A stretch of 64,000 bases of DNA from Lingula anatina (taxonomy: Eukaryota; Brachiopoda; Lingulata; Lingulida; Lingulidae), in NCBI RefSeq assembly GCF_001039355.2, contig NW_019774125.1, forward strand, positions 396,032-460,031, read 5' to 3'. The notes under the pieces were generated by a model, which saw nothing but the letters and a program-made list of their open reading frames with translations, ran no database searches and was not told the DNA's origin. Of the stretch, positions 24,727-37,547 are shown piece after piece; positions within the stretch are counted from its first letter, which is position 1, and each line of letters begins with the position of its first letter. The translations under genes and the position numbers were made by a program.

Positions 24727-27700
24727 ATGAAATCAAGGAGATTATTCTTTATATACTGTATTACTGTAGCGTTATTCGATCGCTACTTCCTGCGGACATT
24801 CCCACAGGAGAATAGGTAAGTTTATGGAAGTGAAAGAATGTGATGTGATAGATTTTTAGATGGATTGAAGTAAACGCACGTAAGTACAGTCATTTTAAGA
24901 TATTTCCATTCACGTTACTCAAAATAACGTGTTCTAAGTTTTCTACTATCGGCGTGACATTACATCTCTTAGAAAGCACTTTGCCGAGCAGTTCAGATAT
25001 AGAAGCTAATTACACTTATTTCATCTTTAATTACATGACGCAATTAAGACAAATCCACGAAAACTTTACTTGGAATTTTTTGGGTTCCATTTTAGTGGAA
25101 ATAACACTACTTCACTTGCCGACATTGTTGCCCCTGTGGCAAAAGTGGGTAAGATAACCCTTCCGCTGACCACTGAAGATCTGCTGGCCACGGATATTTA
25201 CGTCATTGGAAATGCTGACAGTAATTTCGCGTCAAGACATGGTAAGTAGTTTTATATATTGATATGAGGCATAGGTTAGCTTATGTACGTTATTAGATAA
25301 ACCGCAATTTACCGTATGTTTATCTAGTGTGATTTCTAACTTCTCCATTCGGATTATTGGTATTTTAATCAGATATAATATCTATTCCATTCACTTCAAT
25401 GATGATTATTTTTCATTGTAAGTTATCATAATTACTTAAAGAAAAATAACCACATAAACAGACTGCCGGAGGTTTTTTCCTGTAAAAATCTTAATTCATG
25501 TTAGATTTCAATTTTCACGAATAATGCAATCGTAACTAAAGGCTAGGCTACTTTTGGTATTACATTTGGAATAAAATATGAGACGCTCCTGAATTCTTAG
25601 ACAAATGTAGAATATATTCCTTATCATCACAGCATCCAGCGCTGAGCCTGACCAGGCACGTACGTGCGCACAGCCAGAGCTCTGGAACCAGGCCCTGCAG
25701 CGTACTGGAGTCAAGGGACGAGCTGCTGGCTCCACAGGACAGAAACACGAGGCATCTACTTCAGCTGTCTGGGGCTTAGATGCCGCCAGGGCGTTGTACC
25801 GGTGTGATTTGGTTGACCAGGTTCCTGCTCGAAAGACCGGGACGACCAGCGGTAAGCAGTGATTATTCTAGGCTATTCTCAATAAAGCTGGGCCTATTTT
25901 CAACTTTATTTGGGTTTGTCATTTTCTCATTTATTTATTTCTCTCTTTTGTTATAGAAAATATGTACAAGTAAATATAAATATATATATATAAGCTTATG
26001 TGCACATACATAAAATCTCTAACATTCATAATTTCTCTCTTTTATTATTTTAAGAAATTTACACAGGTTTTTAAAAACATTAATATTTCTGGATGAAAAA
26101 AGAATAGGGCGGGCCGACACCCGATGATTCAAATAACATTTATTTATTTGTTATCTAAATTACATAGATATTTTGAGTTTGACAAAATGGATAAAAGCAA
26201 AATCCAGCCTGTGATTTTTCAGATTATTTTGCATTTGGTGACATCGTGTCGTGGATTACAGTTGGCTTTAACTCTATCCAAGAGGATATCAAGACGTTTT
26301 TGAAGAATGCGCAAGACGGATTTACCGGTAGGCCCTAAATACTACGTTATAGATCGCAAATTTCCTTTCGTCAAACCATTTTTGAGATACTCAAGGGTCA
26401 TATCAATCTGACATCTTCTTGACAACTGATGGACTTTCTTTCGGTATGCTGGGATATTGCCTTACATAGCCTACGTATAAGAAAATAAACCTTGAAAAAA
26501 GGCTGGAATTCAAATCTACCTAATATATGAGCGAGTAATATATATTTCAAAAGTGTCCTTACGCAGTTCACTAAATTACATTAACATTGTGTTTTTAAGT
26601 CCTAAAATGCGCAACCTTCCAACGTACAACTCTGCGTCTTTTTGACGAAAAGTTTCCCTAATTTTGAGGACAGTTGAATAGTTAGCATTCATTTTTCTCT
26701 TCATAATGAGATAGTTATGATAAAAGTAACTGTGCCCTAGGGTTCACAGAACCTATTTTCAACAGCACGTTCTTATTAATATATTTCTGTCAATTAATAA
26801 ATACGATTTATTATTTATAATTCTAGGTTACCGTTCAGAGATGAAAGACAGTAGGGTTAGAACACGAACCCAAGTGGCAACTGAGTGTGGTAGGGACAAG
26901 AGGACAGAGACGTTTGTCTCATGGTGTACAGCATATACCTGGAGTGTCTCTAACACCACCCAGTGCTGGGGCAGGTTAACGGACGATGTAGCACGTGGAC
27001 GACCGGATATAGGCAAAAGTTTTGATACTGGTAGGATTCTTTTTTTTTTCTCAACACTATAATCTAAAGAAATATAATCTCTTTGAGGCATAGCTGTGAA
27101 TCCTACACATTTAACCTGTTGTATTCGCATTATGTTGTTCATAAGCATCGTCTTATCATCCTGACTGAAAGATGGACTCGTTACGTATACATTGTATATG
27201 TTAAGTTCAAACGTTTCATATCGTTTCAGTGCGACTAAATTCTTTTAACATATGTTGTTTATTTATTTATTTATTTATTTATTTATTTCAGTCCTCCCAA
27301 GCGACCCTGTTAGAATTCTCAAACCACCACTGGTTAGTGAAGCAGACATGTACGGCTACTGGGGCGAGCTTGCCACTTTAATAGGTATATCACAGTTTCC
27401 TGGCTCTTCTTGACAAATACACCGCTTCTTAGAAAAATTAAAAGCCATCATGCTGTACCAAAAAAAAACTAGTTCTGCTTAAACATTCACTAGATTTCTT
27501 GTGGTAACTTAAATTGAATAAAAAAAAAACAATTAAGCAGATCCATATCTATTGCGACATCTGTAGACGTGTGCATTTATTCTGTTGTATGATGAATCAG
27601 TGTTATGGCACTATAGTGACTTTTTATATCTGCAGTGGACAGAGTCAATGAAACAACACGGGAAACGTTCGACTGGGCGTCTGAACAAGCTTGGCAGTAC

Positions 27701-30565
27701 GGGAAAAAGATAACGCCGCACCTGAGGGACGGTCTGTTGAGGGTTCATCGGTTCCTCTCGGGTGTCTCGCCTAAAGAAAAAGCCTGCGGTCACCACGACT
27801 CCAGCCTGGTGAAACTTGGTTGTGAAGGAATTTTTGAAGCATCTGTATGGGCCAAGTCGGTGACTGGGTTTCCAGAGAGAGGATTTAAGTCCCTAACGGG
27901 CCTATTCTCAACAACAACAACAACCGACCCCCGGGAGGAAGCTTGCGCCGGTTATGAAAACCCTTTCGCATACAACGTATGTCTCTTGGCATTTGACACC
28001 TCGTCGTTCCTGGACAGCTTCATGGTAAAGACCGGGAAATTTCTGGATAAATACGTCATCGATCCTCTCTTGGCGATATTGGACGATCCGCATAGCTTTG
28101 TCCAGCACTTGATTAACACAATCGAAACCCTTACTCGGCCCATTGAGGAGGCTTACAAGGAAGCCCTTGACTTGGGAAACAAAATCACTGTTAGATTTAC
28201 ACAGACACTGGGACCAGAAGTTATTACCGGTACGTGCCAGTTTTTCTTGCAATATTAAAAAGTTGAGAAAATAGGTTATTAAGCAGAAGGTCCACATTTG
28301 GTTATAAACATACTTCAGAAGTTAAACCGAATGAAAACAAGGTTTGACATGTATGAATTTGTTTGTCAAATTTTATGTGATTAGTGGTTCATTAACTTAT
28401 TCTGATTTGTTAATATTATTGTATTTCTATATTATTTTTTATCATATTGCAGCCTTTTTGCACGAGGTTAGGGATTGGATGGCCTTCAAAACGGGCGCAA
28501 TTTGGCGGCGCTGTACAAAACGCACATTGCTACGCCTGTGTCACCTGGTTGTTTGTGGCTATATCTGCACTTTTGGTGTAGCGTTCTTGGCTTTAGCTTT
28601 GGTGATGAAAAGAGAGTCTTACCGTAGAGGTAAGCGGGTTTGGATGACATATAATGACTATATGCTGATAGCTAGTGCTTGAATGAAAAAAAAAAACAAT
28701 TTTTCGCCATAAATGTCTTGATTAACTGTTTAAACTAGGTAAGTATATTTCAAAATACTACTACATTGTGTAGGAAATCTGCACCTTCGATTACTCGTCC
28801 CGTGTACTTTTCTTTGTAGAGAAAAAAGCAAGGCAGGCCAGACTAAACGTTGACACTCTTCCTGGAGGCATTTCCCGGGCCACACAGATAAAACTAGAGA
28901 AATCCCTCCTCAGTCAACAACACCGGGTCCTGTCGCTGAGAAGGCAGTTAAAACTAGAGAAAAAACGCACCAAAGAATTGAAAGAAGACCTCTCAAAAGC
29001 CAAGAAAGCGCACCAGGAATGCCTTAAAAGGCAGCGGGAGAAAGATGCTTCACTCTACGAGTTGCAAGAACGGGAACTGGAACTGGAGCGTCAAATTATA
29101 AGAGAGAGCGCACGGCTGAGGGAAGTGATTAAGGAGAACAAGAAGGCCGTTGACAAAGAGCGCGATCTCATCCACGCACGGTTCAATAGATGGGAGAGAG
29201 TAGAAAACAGGTTTAAGGCCTGGTCTAAACCTCTCATCCGTCACATCAATGAGCAGAGAGCCAAGGCCTGGGACCTCAGCAGAGAGAAGAGAGAAGCCGA
29301 GGCTTTGGTTTTGGCGCAAAACATCGCCAACAGCGACGCGCCGGATCACTCCACACAGCACTCTGGGGTACAGAACAACCAAACCGTGGGGAGTGACGCG
29401 GCAGAGGCGTCCAGCAGTGAGGAAAGTTTCCTCTCCGCCAGAGATGAAGTTGACGGAGAGGAGAATGCCCATATTTCGGACTTGAAAGCTGTGAGTGAAC
29501 CGGAGACAGCTGGTGGAGAACGCAGTGATGGCACAGAGGGGAAAGATAATGACCTACCTTCCACCGCCCCAGTATGTATCCATGTCTGATACCTAATCAG
29601 TGTCTCTTTTTCGTACGATAAATATTCTTAAAGTGATTCACTTAATTGTTTTAACACAAATTTTTATAGGTTACGATTTTTACACTATCTACACATGTAC
29701 ATTGTTTCACTATATTGATTAAATTTGAACTGATATCCATTGACAGTTTAATTTGAGAAGCAATGGAAATTTTGTAACCAATCCAAATACATTTTTCATT
29801 ACCCACTGCAGTTTGATATCAGTGTTGATGGAGCTGTTTTCTACGTAATTGTGTTATTATAAAATAATAAATAATATATATTTTCCACAGGCATCAGATC
29901 CCGGCCGGGAGAAGTCACCGTCAGCCAAGGAGCGTTACGCAGTCCCGTCACATTACCTTCTTCCTAAGGGACCGTACGTGCCCCTTACTAAACTGGAGTA
30001 CATACGTATGAAGATGATGGCAGTGAAATTAGACCCAACAGATGAGACGGTGCAGGGAGAATACCATATCATATACAGCAATTTTGCGCCTGTCATGATG
30101 AAGAATCTCGCTCCTACGGCCCCAGATCACGCCCTGCCACCTCCAGATATCTACCCGGAGAGCAAGACCTGGGTTGAGATTCACCAGGCACTGCCGGAGG
30201 AGCCGAAAACACCCGAACAGCAGCAGGCGGACGAAGACGAAGTGAATTTTCACCTGGAGTTGATGGACGCTAAGGAGCGCATCACCAGCGTCCACCCAAA
30301 GATGCCAGTGGAGTCTGTCCGTCTTCTGGCCCACATGGTTGTGTGGAAGGCGAATACAAATTTGGGTAAATTGGTTCAGGACGTGGAGAAGAAAGTTCGT
30401 GAACGCACTCCAAAACCGAAGGAGAAATTTGTCATACCACCTCACTGGGTGCAGAGAAGACGCAATAGGAGAGGATTTTTGGTGTACTACAGAATGTTCA
30501 GTCCAATTTTCAATGCCGCTAGACTCCTTCTCGAAAACATAGACTGGCTTGAAATTCTTTCTTAA
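24727..30565 (+). CDS. Unrecognised 1017-aa membrane protein with coiled coil
   Basis: Ten exons join without a stop: 24727-24815, 25096-25241, 25633-25851, 26223-26327, 26827-27030, 27292-27384, 27636-28229, 28453-28629, 28820-29571, 29891-30565 (3054 nt). The N-terminus is hydrophobic (RRLFFIYCITVALF), a signal peptide or anchor. Residues about 30-508 hold paired cysteines, with C-x11/12-C three times. One strong membrane helix lies at about 509-535 between basic clusters. Residues 545-650 are a charged coiled coil, followed by an acidic Ser-rich linker and a conserved-looking C-terminal region (about 793-1017) with PSHYLLPKGPYVPLTKLEYI. Most introns are phase 1, as in extracellular modules. 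I know no family for it; a type I receptor or adhesion role is a guess. Confidence 0.8.
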
Positions 30566-30713
30566 ATAGTATAGTATAGCAGTATCATGATAAAAAATGC
30601 AAAAAAATTATTCATTATTACAGGAAAGCGCTTCTTTAAAACACTTTTAAAGTATTAAAATATGCGTAAATCAGTTACATATTTTATTTCACTTATTTCA
30701 CTTTCATGAAGAT

Positions 30714-30778
<65 letters not shown>

Positions 30779-32733
30779 CTGTGATATCTTTAAATATTCA
30801 ATCATTTTAACAGCATTCTGACCATATCAGAATCTGAATTTTAACGAATGTTTGTTTGTCCGTTATCAAATCGAAATGTTTAGAATAGAAATAGAAATTG
30901 ATAATGAGATTATTTTTCTACAATTTTTATACATTACGTAAAGAGAAGTAAAATTAAAGATATTTGACTCAGGCCTTTTTTGTGTTGTTTATCGAGAAAA
31001 ACACTCCAAGGTGAAAAAGATTTTAAGGCAAAAATAATAAATAAATAAATGAAAAATGAAATCATCATCTCAGTGCACATAATTTTCTTCAAATAACAAC
31101 ATGGCTGCATTGTCTTTGGAAGTCCTGTGGCAATGATAAGATTAATAAGAAAGACCACATTTCAAAGTTACCTTTATATGGTTTTTAAAAGTATCAATTC
31201 TCTCCGATCTGACACACACCTTGAAAACGGGTAGCGTGGTCCCATATACCGGTTAATTCAGGATCCTTAGGTGCCGAGTCTGGTAGTTGGGTAGGCCTGT
31301 CAGTGCAAATACCAAGAAAAACATTTTGAACTCAAAAGGAAACAGGTATTTTGTTTTCGTGGGATGCCCGTAAGGAGTGGGTCAACGATAGACCTATACA
31401 TGTACCGGTAGGCCTACTTTGATACATCAAAAAACATAAATGATCGGATGACCGGGACGGTACGGCTGTTAATAAATTTTTTCTTAATCAGATCCATTTG
31501 AGGGAGAGTAAAGAGATAACAATATCCGAAGATGAAAAGCGTCATCCTGTCGCAGATTTCTCTCATGCGCGAGTAGATAAAAGGGTCGTGAATGAACCAG
31601 AGTCATATCTGTGAAAAATCAACCTGTGACCCTTGTACAGGATAATTAAGCCCCACCCCACCCCCACCCGATATCACAGAGGCCTTTTGTATATCCTGTT
31701 CATTAAAACTCCTACACTATAGATAAAAAATCGACTTCACAGACAAATATACAAGAAACGGGCATATCTGGTAAAGAACGCGTTCCCCCTGATCATCTCA
31801 AATATCACTTCAGAAATACGGAAATATCAATTCAGAAATTCTAAACGGACTTGGAGCAACCTCTGCGTTGGAGACTAATGGCATACTATAGGGCCCGTAA
31901 TTGTCGTATATAATTATACTTCCGCAAGTTAACCATCCGTTACTTGTTGCAGAACAAGTTGTCCACTGAATGCGACATATATATATAAGAGTGTAATTAT
32001 GTTACCCTCTACCAGGGTCGGATATAAATTATATGCAATTTTTTCCAACGCGACAATGGAGACATGTGCCATGAATTCGCCGGAGACATATATCTGTGAA
32101 TCTCTAGTGAAAAATCGATCTGTGACCCTTAATTTGTAGAGGGTACAATTATCTTATCTAATACCTTGAGCCCATATAATTTCACACCTTGAATACGGAC
32201 GCAATTATGTTGTTCAAAGCACTGGTCGTGGGCAGAAAAGTGCTCCGACGACAAACTTATTAGGTGCTCAGTCTCGACGAGATACGCTGGAAGTTCAACA
32301 GCTCAGCCTTTGATATACGCACCCATTTGGACCAAAAGGTTTGATATTTCTGGATGTATGTGCAGCATCTTAAGATTATTCTAGATTAATCTGATGGAAA
32401 TTTATCTGCGTAGTCTGTTGGTAACTTTTGAAATTAAAATTTTCAGTTATTTCTACACTTATTTAAAGTAAAGGGTATATGAGGCAGGCCACGCAGTGCT
32501 CGAAAGCTTTGTCAGCAGGGATAGCTTTAATTTAGTGTACAAATTAAAATAAGTTTAATACTGGTATTATAAGTTTTCTAGATTATGTTGGTTAAAAAGA
32601 TTACATGTCACTGCTTCTGTCACTATTTCGCAGGCTCAGTTGCTTCAATAATATATATTCATATAACTGAAGGTGTTACTTTGATTCATAATTATTTTTT
32701 TTCTATATTCAGAACTTTACAAGCTAAAAAACC
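30566..32733. other. Intergenic with TA microsatellite and MITE
   Basis: (TA)n at 30717-30773, a MITE at 32003-32145, and an unmatched half-like stretch near 31600-31650 resembling that MITE's interior (ATATCTGTGAAAAATC, CTGTGACCCTT). No gene seen. Confidence 0.5.
32003..32145. mobile_element. 143-bp MITE related to the one at 22371
   Basis: Ends TACCCTCTACCAGG and GTAGAGGGTA. Flanking 9-mers TAATTATGT and CAATTATCT match at 7 of 9 positions, a decayed target duplication. Confidence 0.7.
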
Positions 32734-33543
32734 ATGAAAATTGCACTGACCGCCGCTGCATTGTTACTGTTGGTGCATTTGGTGGAAGTAACCAGTGAGA
32801 GATCAAGGAACCAAGTTCATTCCGTCCAGAAACGCTATACATTAACCAAAGGTCTTGCTCGCCAAAAAGCCTGCGGCTCCACGACCTGCAAGTACGTAAA
32901 TCTGTACTTTTGGTATTATTAATTATGGATTATGAAGCCAATTCAGAATAAAATAAAATAAAAATATTCTGATTGAAGAATATTCGGTATATTTGTCTGA
33001 TACCTAAATCTCTATTTGCTTTTAGCATAATTTACAACATATAGTCCAATGATATTTTTGTATACGTAAGTGCACTTATACATGTACTGTGCCCTGCTTT
33101 GCAAGGAAGGCTCCAGAGAAAATGATAAATCCTAACTGTATTGAAAGCTTACAGTGTGCGCTGAGGCTATAAATAGAAAATGAATTAAAAATGAACAGCG
33201 ACAAAAATAAATGAGTGACTACCAAACTGCTTCACGGGCACCGGGGACGCAACAGCCATAGGCCTATTTATAATGGTGCCCAGACCATCATATCAAAGGA
33301 ACTGTTGAATGCATTTTCTACTTTAATTTCAGGGTGTCGGGCTGTGAGTCCGGGGGTGGATGGTTATTTGTGTCGTATTCTGCGGGCTGGCACATCCGGG
33401 GCTCTGACCGTGGTTGCTGTGGCAACTACAGCGGCTGTTGCAGGCATGCTTCCGACGCGTGCTACTGGCACGACTACACGTGTCGCTGTTGTATCCCTAG
33501 CTGGGCTTGTGGACCCCAATGTAAGAAAGCACCGGGATGTTGA
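32734..33543 (+). CDS. Secreted Cys-rich peptide precursor, 122 aa
   Basis: Two exons, 32734-32891 and 33333-33543, join in phase 2. The ATG follows an AG acceptor-like site by about 20 nt, so a 5' UTR intron is likely. Residues 1-21 are a clear signal peptide (MKIALTAAALLLLVHLVEVT). A Lys-Arg at about 33-34 is a possible proprotein cleavage site. The mature part carries 14 cysteines, including four CC pairs (GCCG, GCCR, RCC, and spaced singles), plus many Gly, Trp and Tyr. It ends in Cys. Poly(A) signals lie near 33742 and 33770. It resembles no family I can name; antimicrobial, mucus or matrix roles are all possible. Confidence 0.75.
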
Positions 33544-33599
33544 CACCCTGTCATATATATATATCATTAATTGAAACGAACACTTACTAACCAGGCCAC

Positions 33600-36500
33600 G
33601 ACACAGCTCTTACACAGAGATAACAGTTTGTAGATTCTACGACGAGATTCTCGTAAATGAAACGGTTGAAGGACTGATAGCGTTTGTAAAAGAACACTGT
33701 TACACTATTAACAATTTCAACAATCACAGCTGTCACATAAAATAAACGTAACAGAAATAAAGAAGCCGAGAATAAAGTTTGCCTCTAGAATATGTTTCAT
33801 TGTGTCTTCTGATATGTGCACGTAGGGCCTACTGGTTGGCCACACCTAGGATCGGGAAAGATACCTGAGCAGCCCTCCCCCGAGAAGTATTTGAAAAAAT
33901 TAGTATGTAATTTTGTAATTTAGTATAATTTTCACCAAAGATTCCAAATATGGAAGATGACCAGCTACTCCGTAATGTGTGCAAAATTGTGACAAAGCAA
34001 AATGCCTCCCCTTAGAATATTTGGGAAAAATTAAGCAATAGGCCTATATGATGTAGTTAAGTGTCATTTAAACCATATGATTGGTCCCCCAAAAAGAAGT
34101 TTGGCAAACATTTTATTGATCACCCCCTCCCCCCCCCCCCAACCCTTCAAAAAATCCTGGACCCGCCCCTGAAAACGATCGATGCAGTGCATGAAGGCGC
34201 GCATATGGGTCTCTTTTAAATGGGCAATACGTATTTTTTTAAACTAAGAAAGTGATTAGTAGGCCTATCATCGTTAAACATGAGATTTGCACTGGTGAAT
34301 TTCACACAGTTTAACTTAATGTCCTGCAAAGTTGCGATTTTACATCGCGAGCGCTATACCTATTCAAATCAACAAATGACTGCCTGTGTGCGATCATATT
34401 CGCCTTCTTGATGTAGGCCTATGCCAATGCCAAATTTAACGTTTATAGGCCTACAGCAATCCACGTCATCCACTTCTGAGCAGATCTAGAAAAAGTGTCA
34501 TTTCTTGTTCAAAATGAGTCCCACATTCCACTATTTTTATGTCAATCACAAAAAAAAAAAAAATAATAATAATAATAATAGGGGCCTAATAATAATAATA
34601 ATAATAACAATTTACGTGTAGGCCTATACGCTCACTGCGTAGGTGCGTACAGGTAGCACTGGCTAGTATAGCAGCTGTTACCAATTATCTTATACTATTT
34701 TAGGAGCCCCTGGTATACTGGTTTCAGTGGTATAAGTTGCTATGTAGGCCTAATCTAACAGTTCTGGTAGCGGGTAGCTGCTCAGTGCAGTCTCAGAACG
34801 TTACATTTACCAAGAACTGAGCACGATGACACTCTGAGACCGTGACACCGGACATTTTCCTTTACTACGTTTCCAAGACGAAAGGCTACTTTATTGATTT
34901 CACAAACACATATGCAGTACGAATAGTTAAATAAGTTCACTGTACAATAAAAACATGACCACAAAGCTGAGTATGCACACGAGAAAGCGCGAATTTAGTC
35001 GAGATTTTGGCGTCTTATAATCTCCAAACACCAAAGAGTAAGTTTCCACAGACATGTACGATGTCCTTGATGGTAAGATTTCCAACAACAATTAACGAGT
35101 TTTCTTGACAATTGTGCCTGATCGGCGACGGTAATATAAAGATTTATGCAACCCAGCTGATTTTGCTTCATGTTTTATGTGGGTATTTGTGACTTATTTG
35201 TCAGGGTGAAGGGCCACGTTTAGCAATTCGTGTAAATATTGTTTCACCATAAATAAAGGCATGCTAAATTTGATTTTCTTTTCTCAGTAGCTCTTATAGA
35301 ATAGCCTAGTCGCAGTATCTGGAATGTAAGTACTGTAGTGTTAATTGAGGTTGGAGATGTGATTTGCTGTTGAAAATTTGTTGTTTATGTTTTTATAACT
35401 CACTTTATTTTGTGTTTCTTTAATTCATTTAGCAACAGTTGCATTTCGGCCGTTGCTTTTTGTTGTATTTTTCGTTTTATTTGGTTGTTGTAAGTGTGTA
35501 ACAAGGTAGATTTTCCCTGTAGTTATTTTGATGTTGATTTATCATTGTTTTGCTGTGCATGGTATTGTTTAATATTACATTAGCTTAACATGTTAGACAT
35601 TTAATGCCACCAATATCAAATAATAATTGGATTCTCATTCATACATTACCCTTTATCATGAGATATTAAAATGTTATACATGTACATTAACTAAAACAGA
35701 AATATGTATTCCGTAAGTTACAACATTTGGTTTGAAATCTGCAGCTGTGTTGGATCTTCTTGGGAGTTGATGGAATGAAAAGGATTTTCATCTTTAATTT
35801 GGACACTTTGTTCCCCTTGTATTTGCATGACACTGATTTGATGGTGGTGGTAATGTTAAGTTTTTTTTTAAACTAAGTAAAGTAGTATACTTTGGGTGAA
35901 AGTGTCATGTTTTCCAGTGCCCTATTTTTTAATGTACATATACTGAGCATGGCCTACTTTTATGCCCCCCTACCCACTTAACCCACCTTACACCATACTA
36001 AAATTTTCCATCTCCCAGTGTTTTGATTGCACAGGGTTTCTAACAAAATTCAAACTTGGAGCAAAAATATTTTTAAATGGTGAGTGGTCAAAGGGATTTT
36101 TTTTTTTTTTTTTTTGTAATATGGTTAAATTGTGTGTATATCATAGAATTAATTTCTTACGGTAACCTTGATTTACATCATGAACAAAGCTATTAAACTA
36201 CAAGTGATAACTCAGGATATTTTCGTCCTTTTTTTACTCAAAACAAATTATTAGAAGCTGAAATCACTCTCAACCAACGGTTTCTCTGTAGAGCCGTCCC
36301 ATCGGCATTTAGAAGGTTAATAGCCTAAAGCCTACATTTCCAAAGACAGCTGTATTGTTTACAAAGTATTTATGTTGGGTGGTTGGTTGGGCTAGCTTGG
36401 GTTGAACTCCCTGTTAATCGATGACCAAATTACAGATTCACAAATTTGGGCTCCCTGTGCTCCAGATCCTGGGGGACAACCCCCCCCCCCCCCTTGCACT

Positions 36501-37547
36501 CAATAGATTTTTTTTCTAAATTCTGTAGTCATGCAGCAGTACATGCATACATACATGCACACACATGCATCCGTGACAGGTGCACATGGAGCATGAAAGC
36601 CAAGTTGATGGTTTATCTGTCATTGTCATTAAATACAAAGAAATCACAGTGGAAGATATGCTTTGTTTATAACAAAACAAAAAACACCTCAACTTATTTT
36701 AATACATTAACCTCTGGTGATTGTTAACACAGGCCATTTTTCTTAGCACTGTGCTGATAAAATACTGGTAACCTATTTGAATTATTCTTGATAATAATTA
36801 TTCAGTCTCATAGTAATTTATAACCTGTTTTCTCTTCCACAGTAATTGCTTGATATCATGGCACAAAGCACATATGTATATGGATTTAGAGCACTCAAAT
36901 CCATAAATTGCATGTTTTTTCTTTTCAGTTTAATATGCAAATGCTCTGTTTCATGAGAGATTTTGTTAGAAGTGATGTTAAAAAAATCAAGTGTGTTGGC
37001 TTTAAACTAGTCTGTGAAAGGTGGTGAATTTATACTGCTCTTCAGTAGAAAAATATTGAAAAATTGACGCAGTAATATCTAATAACATTATATTCTTTTC
37101 TCCTTTGCCTAGCCTATTTAGAGACAAATTTCATAGAAAGCATGTATATTGCTATGGTATTAAATGGTGCTATTTAAGTGGGAGTGGGTAAAGCTTAACT
37201 TTTTTTGCTGAGTTTGAAATTAGATAAAAACTGCCTTGAAGCGATGCTTTGTTAAACTGTTTCACATTGATCACACAAATCAAACTCAGAAACACAAACC
37301 AAAAAGGCAGATGGCCCTTTTCAAATTTCTGATTGAGAAATGGTGTATTTGTAGTACAAAAATGAAAAAATTGAAAGTGTAAAACTATATAGTGAAACTG
37401 GTTACTAATACAAACACCCATATCACCATAGATAGGTAATCTGAAGTGTAATGAACTGCATGTATTAAATGGAATTCAGATTGAGAATTACTGATTTGCC
37501 AAAATACATTTCATTTGCTGTAATGTTCATATTTTGATGATTTTCAG
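33600..37547. other. Intergenic and probable 5' end of STRADA
   Basis: Simple AAT repeats at 34561-34607, and frequent GTAGGCCTA words between 33830 and 34750. A short candidate first exon, ATG at 35055 with a donor GTAAGA at 35070, is in the wrong phase for the next exon by simple joining, so I do not assign it. Confidence 0.4.

Noticed and set aside
29050-29472. 140-codon minus-strand frame
   Set aside because: Antisense shadow of the coiled-coil exon 28820-29571, which joins in frame to its neighbours.
30029-30445. 138-codon minus-strand frame
   Set aside because: Antisense of exon 29891-30565.
33215-33574. 119-codon plus frame over the Cys-rich exon
   Set aside because: Wrong frame; the spliced frame with signal peptide and 14 Cys is far better.
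35055-35069. Tiny ATG exon with GTAAGA donor as the first STRADA exon
   Set aside because: Phase 1 at its end does not match the phase 0 start at 37548.
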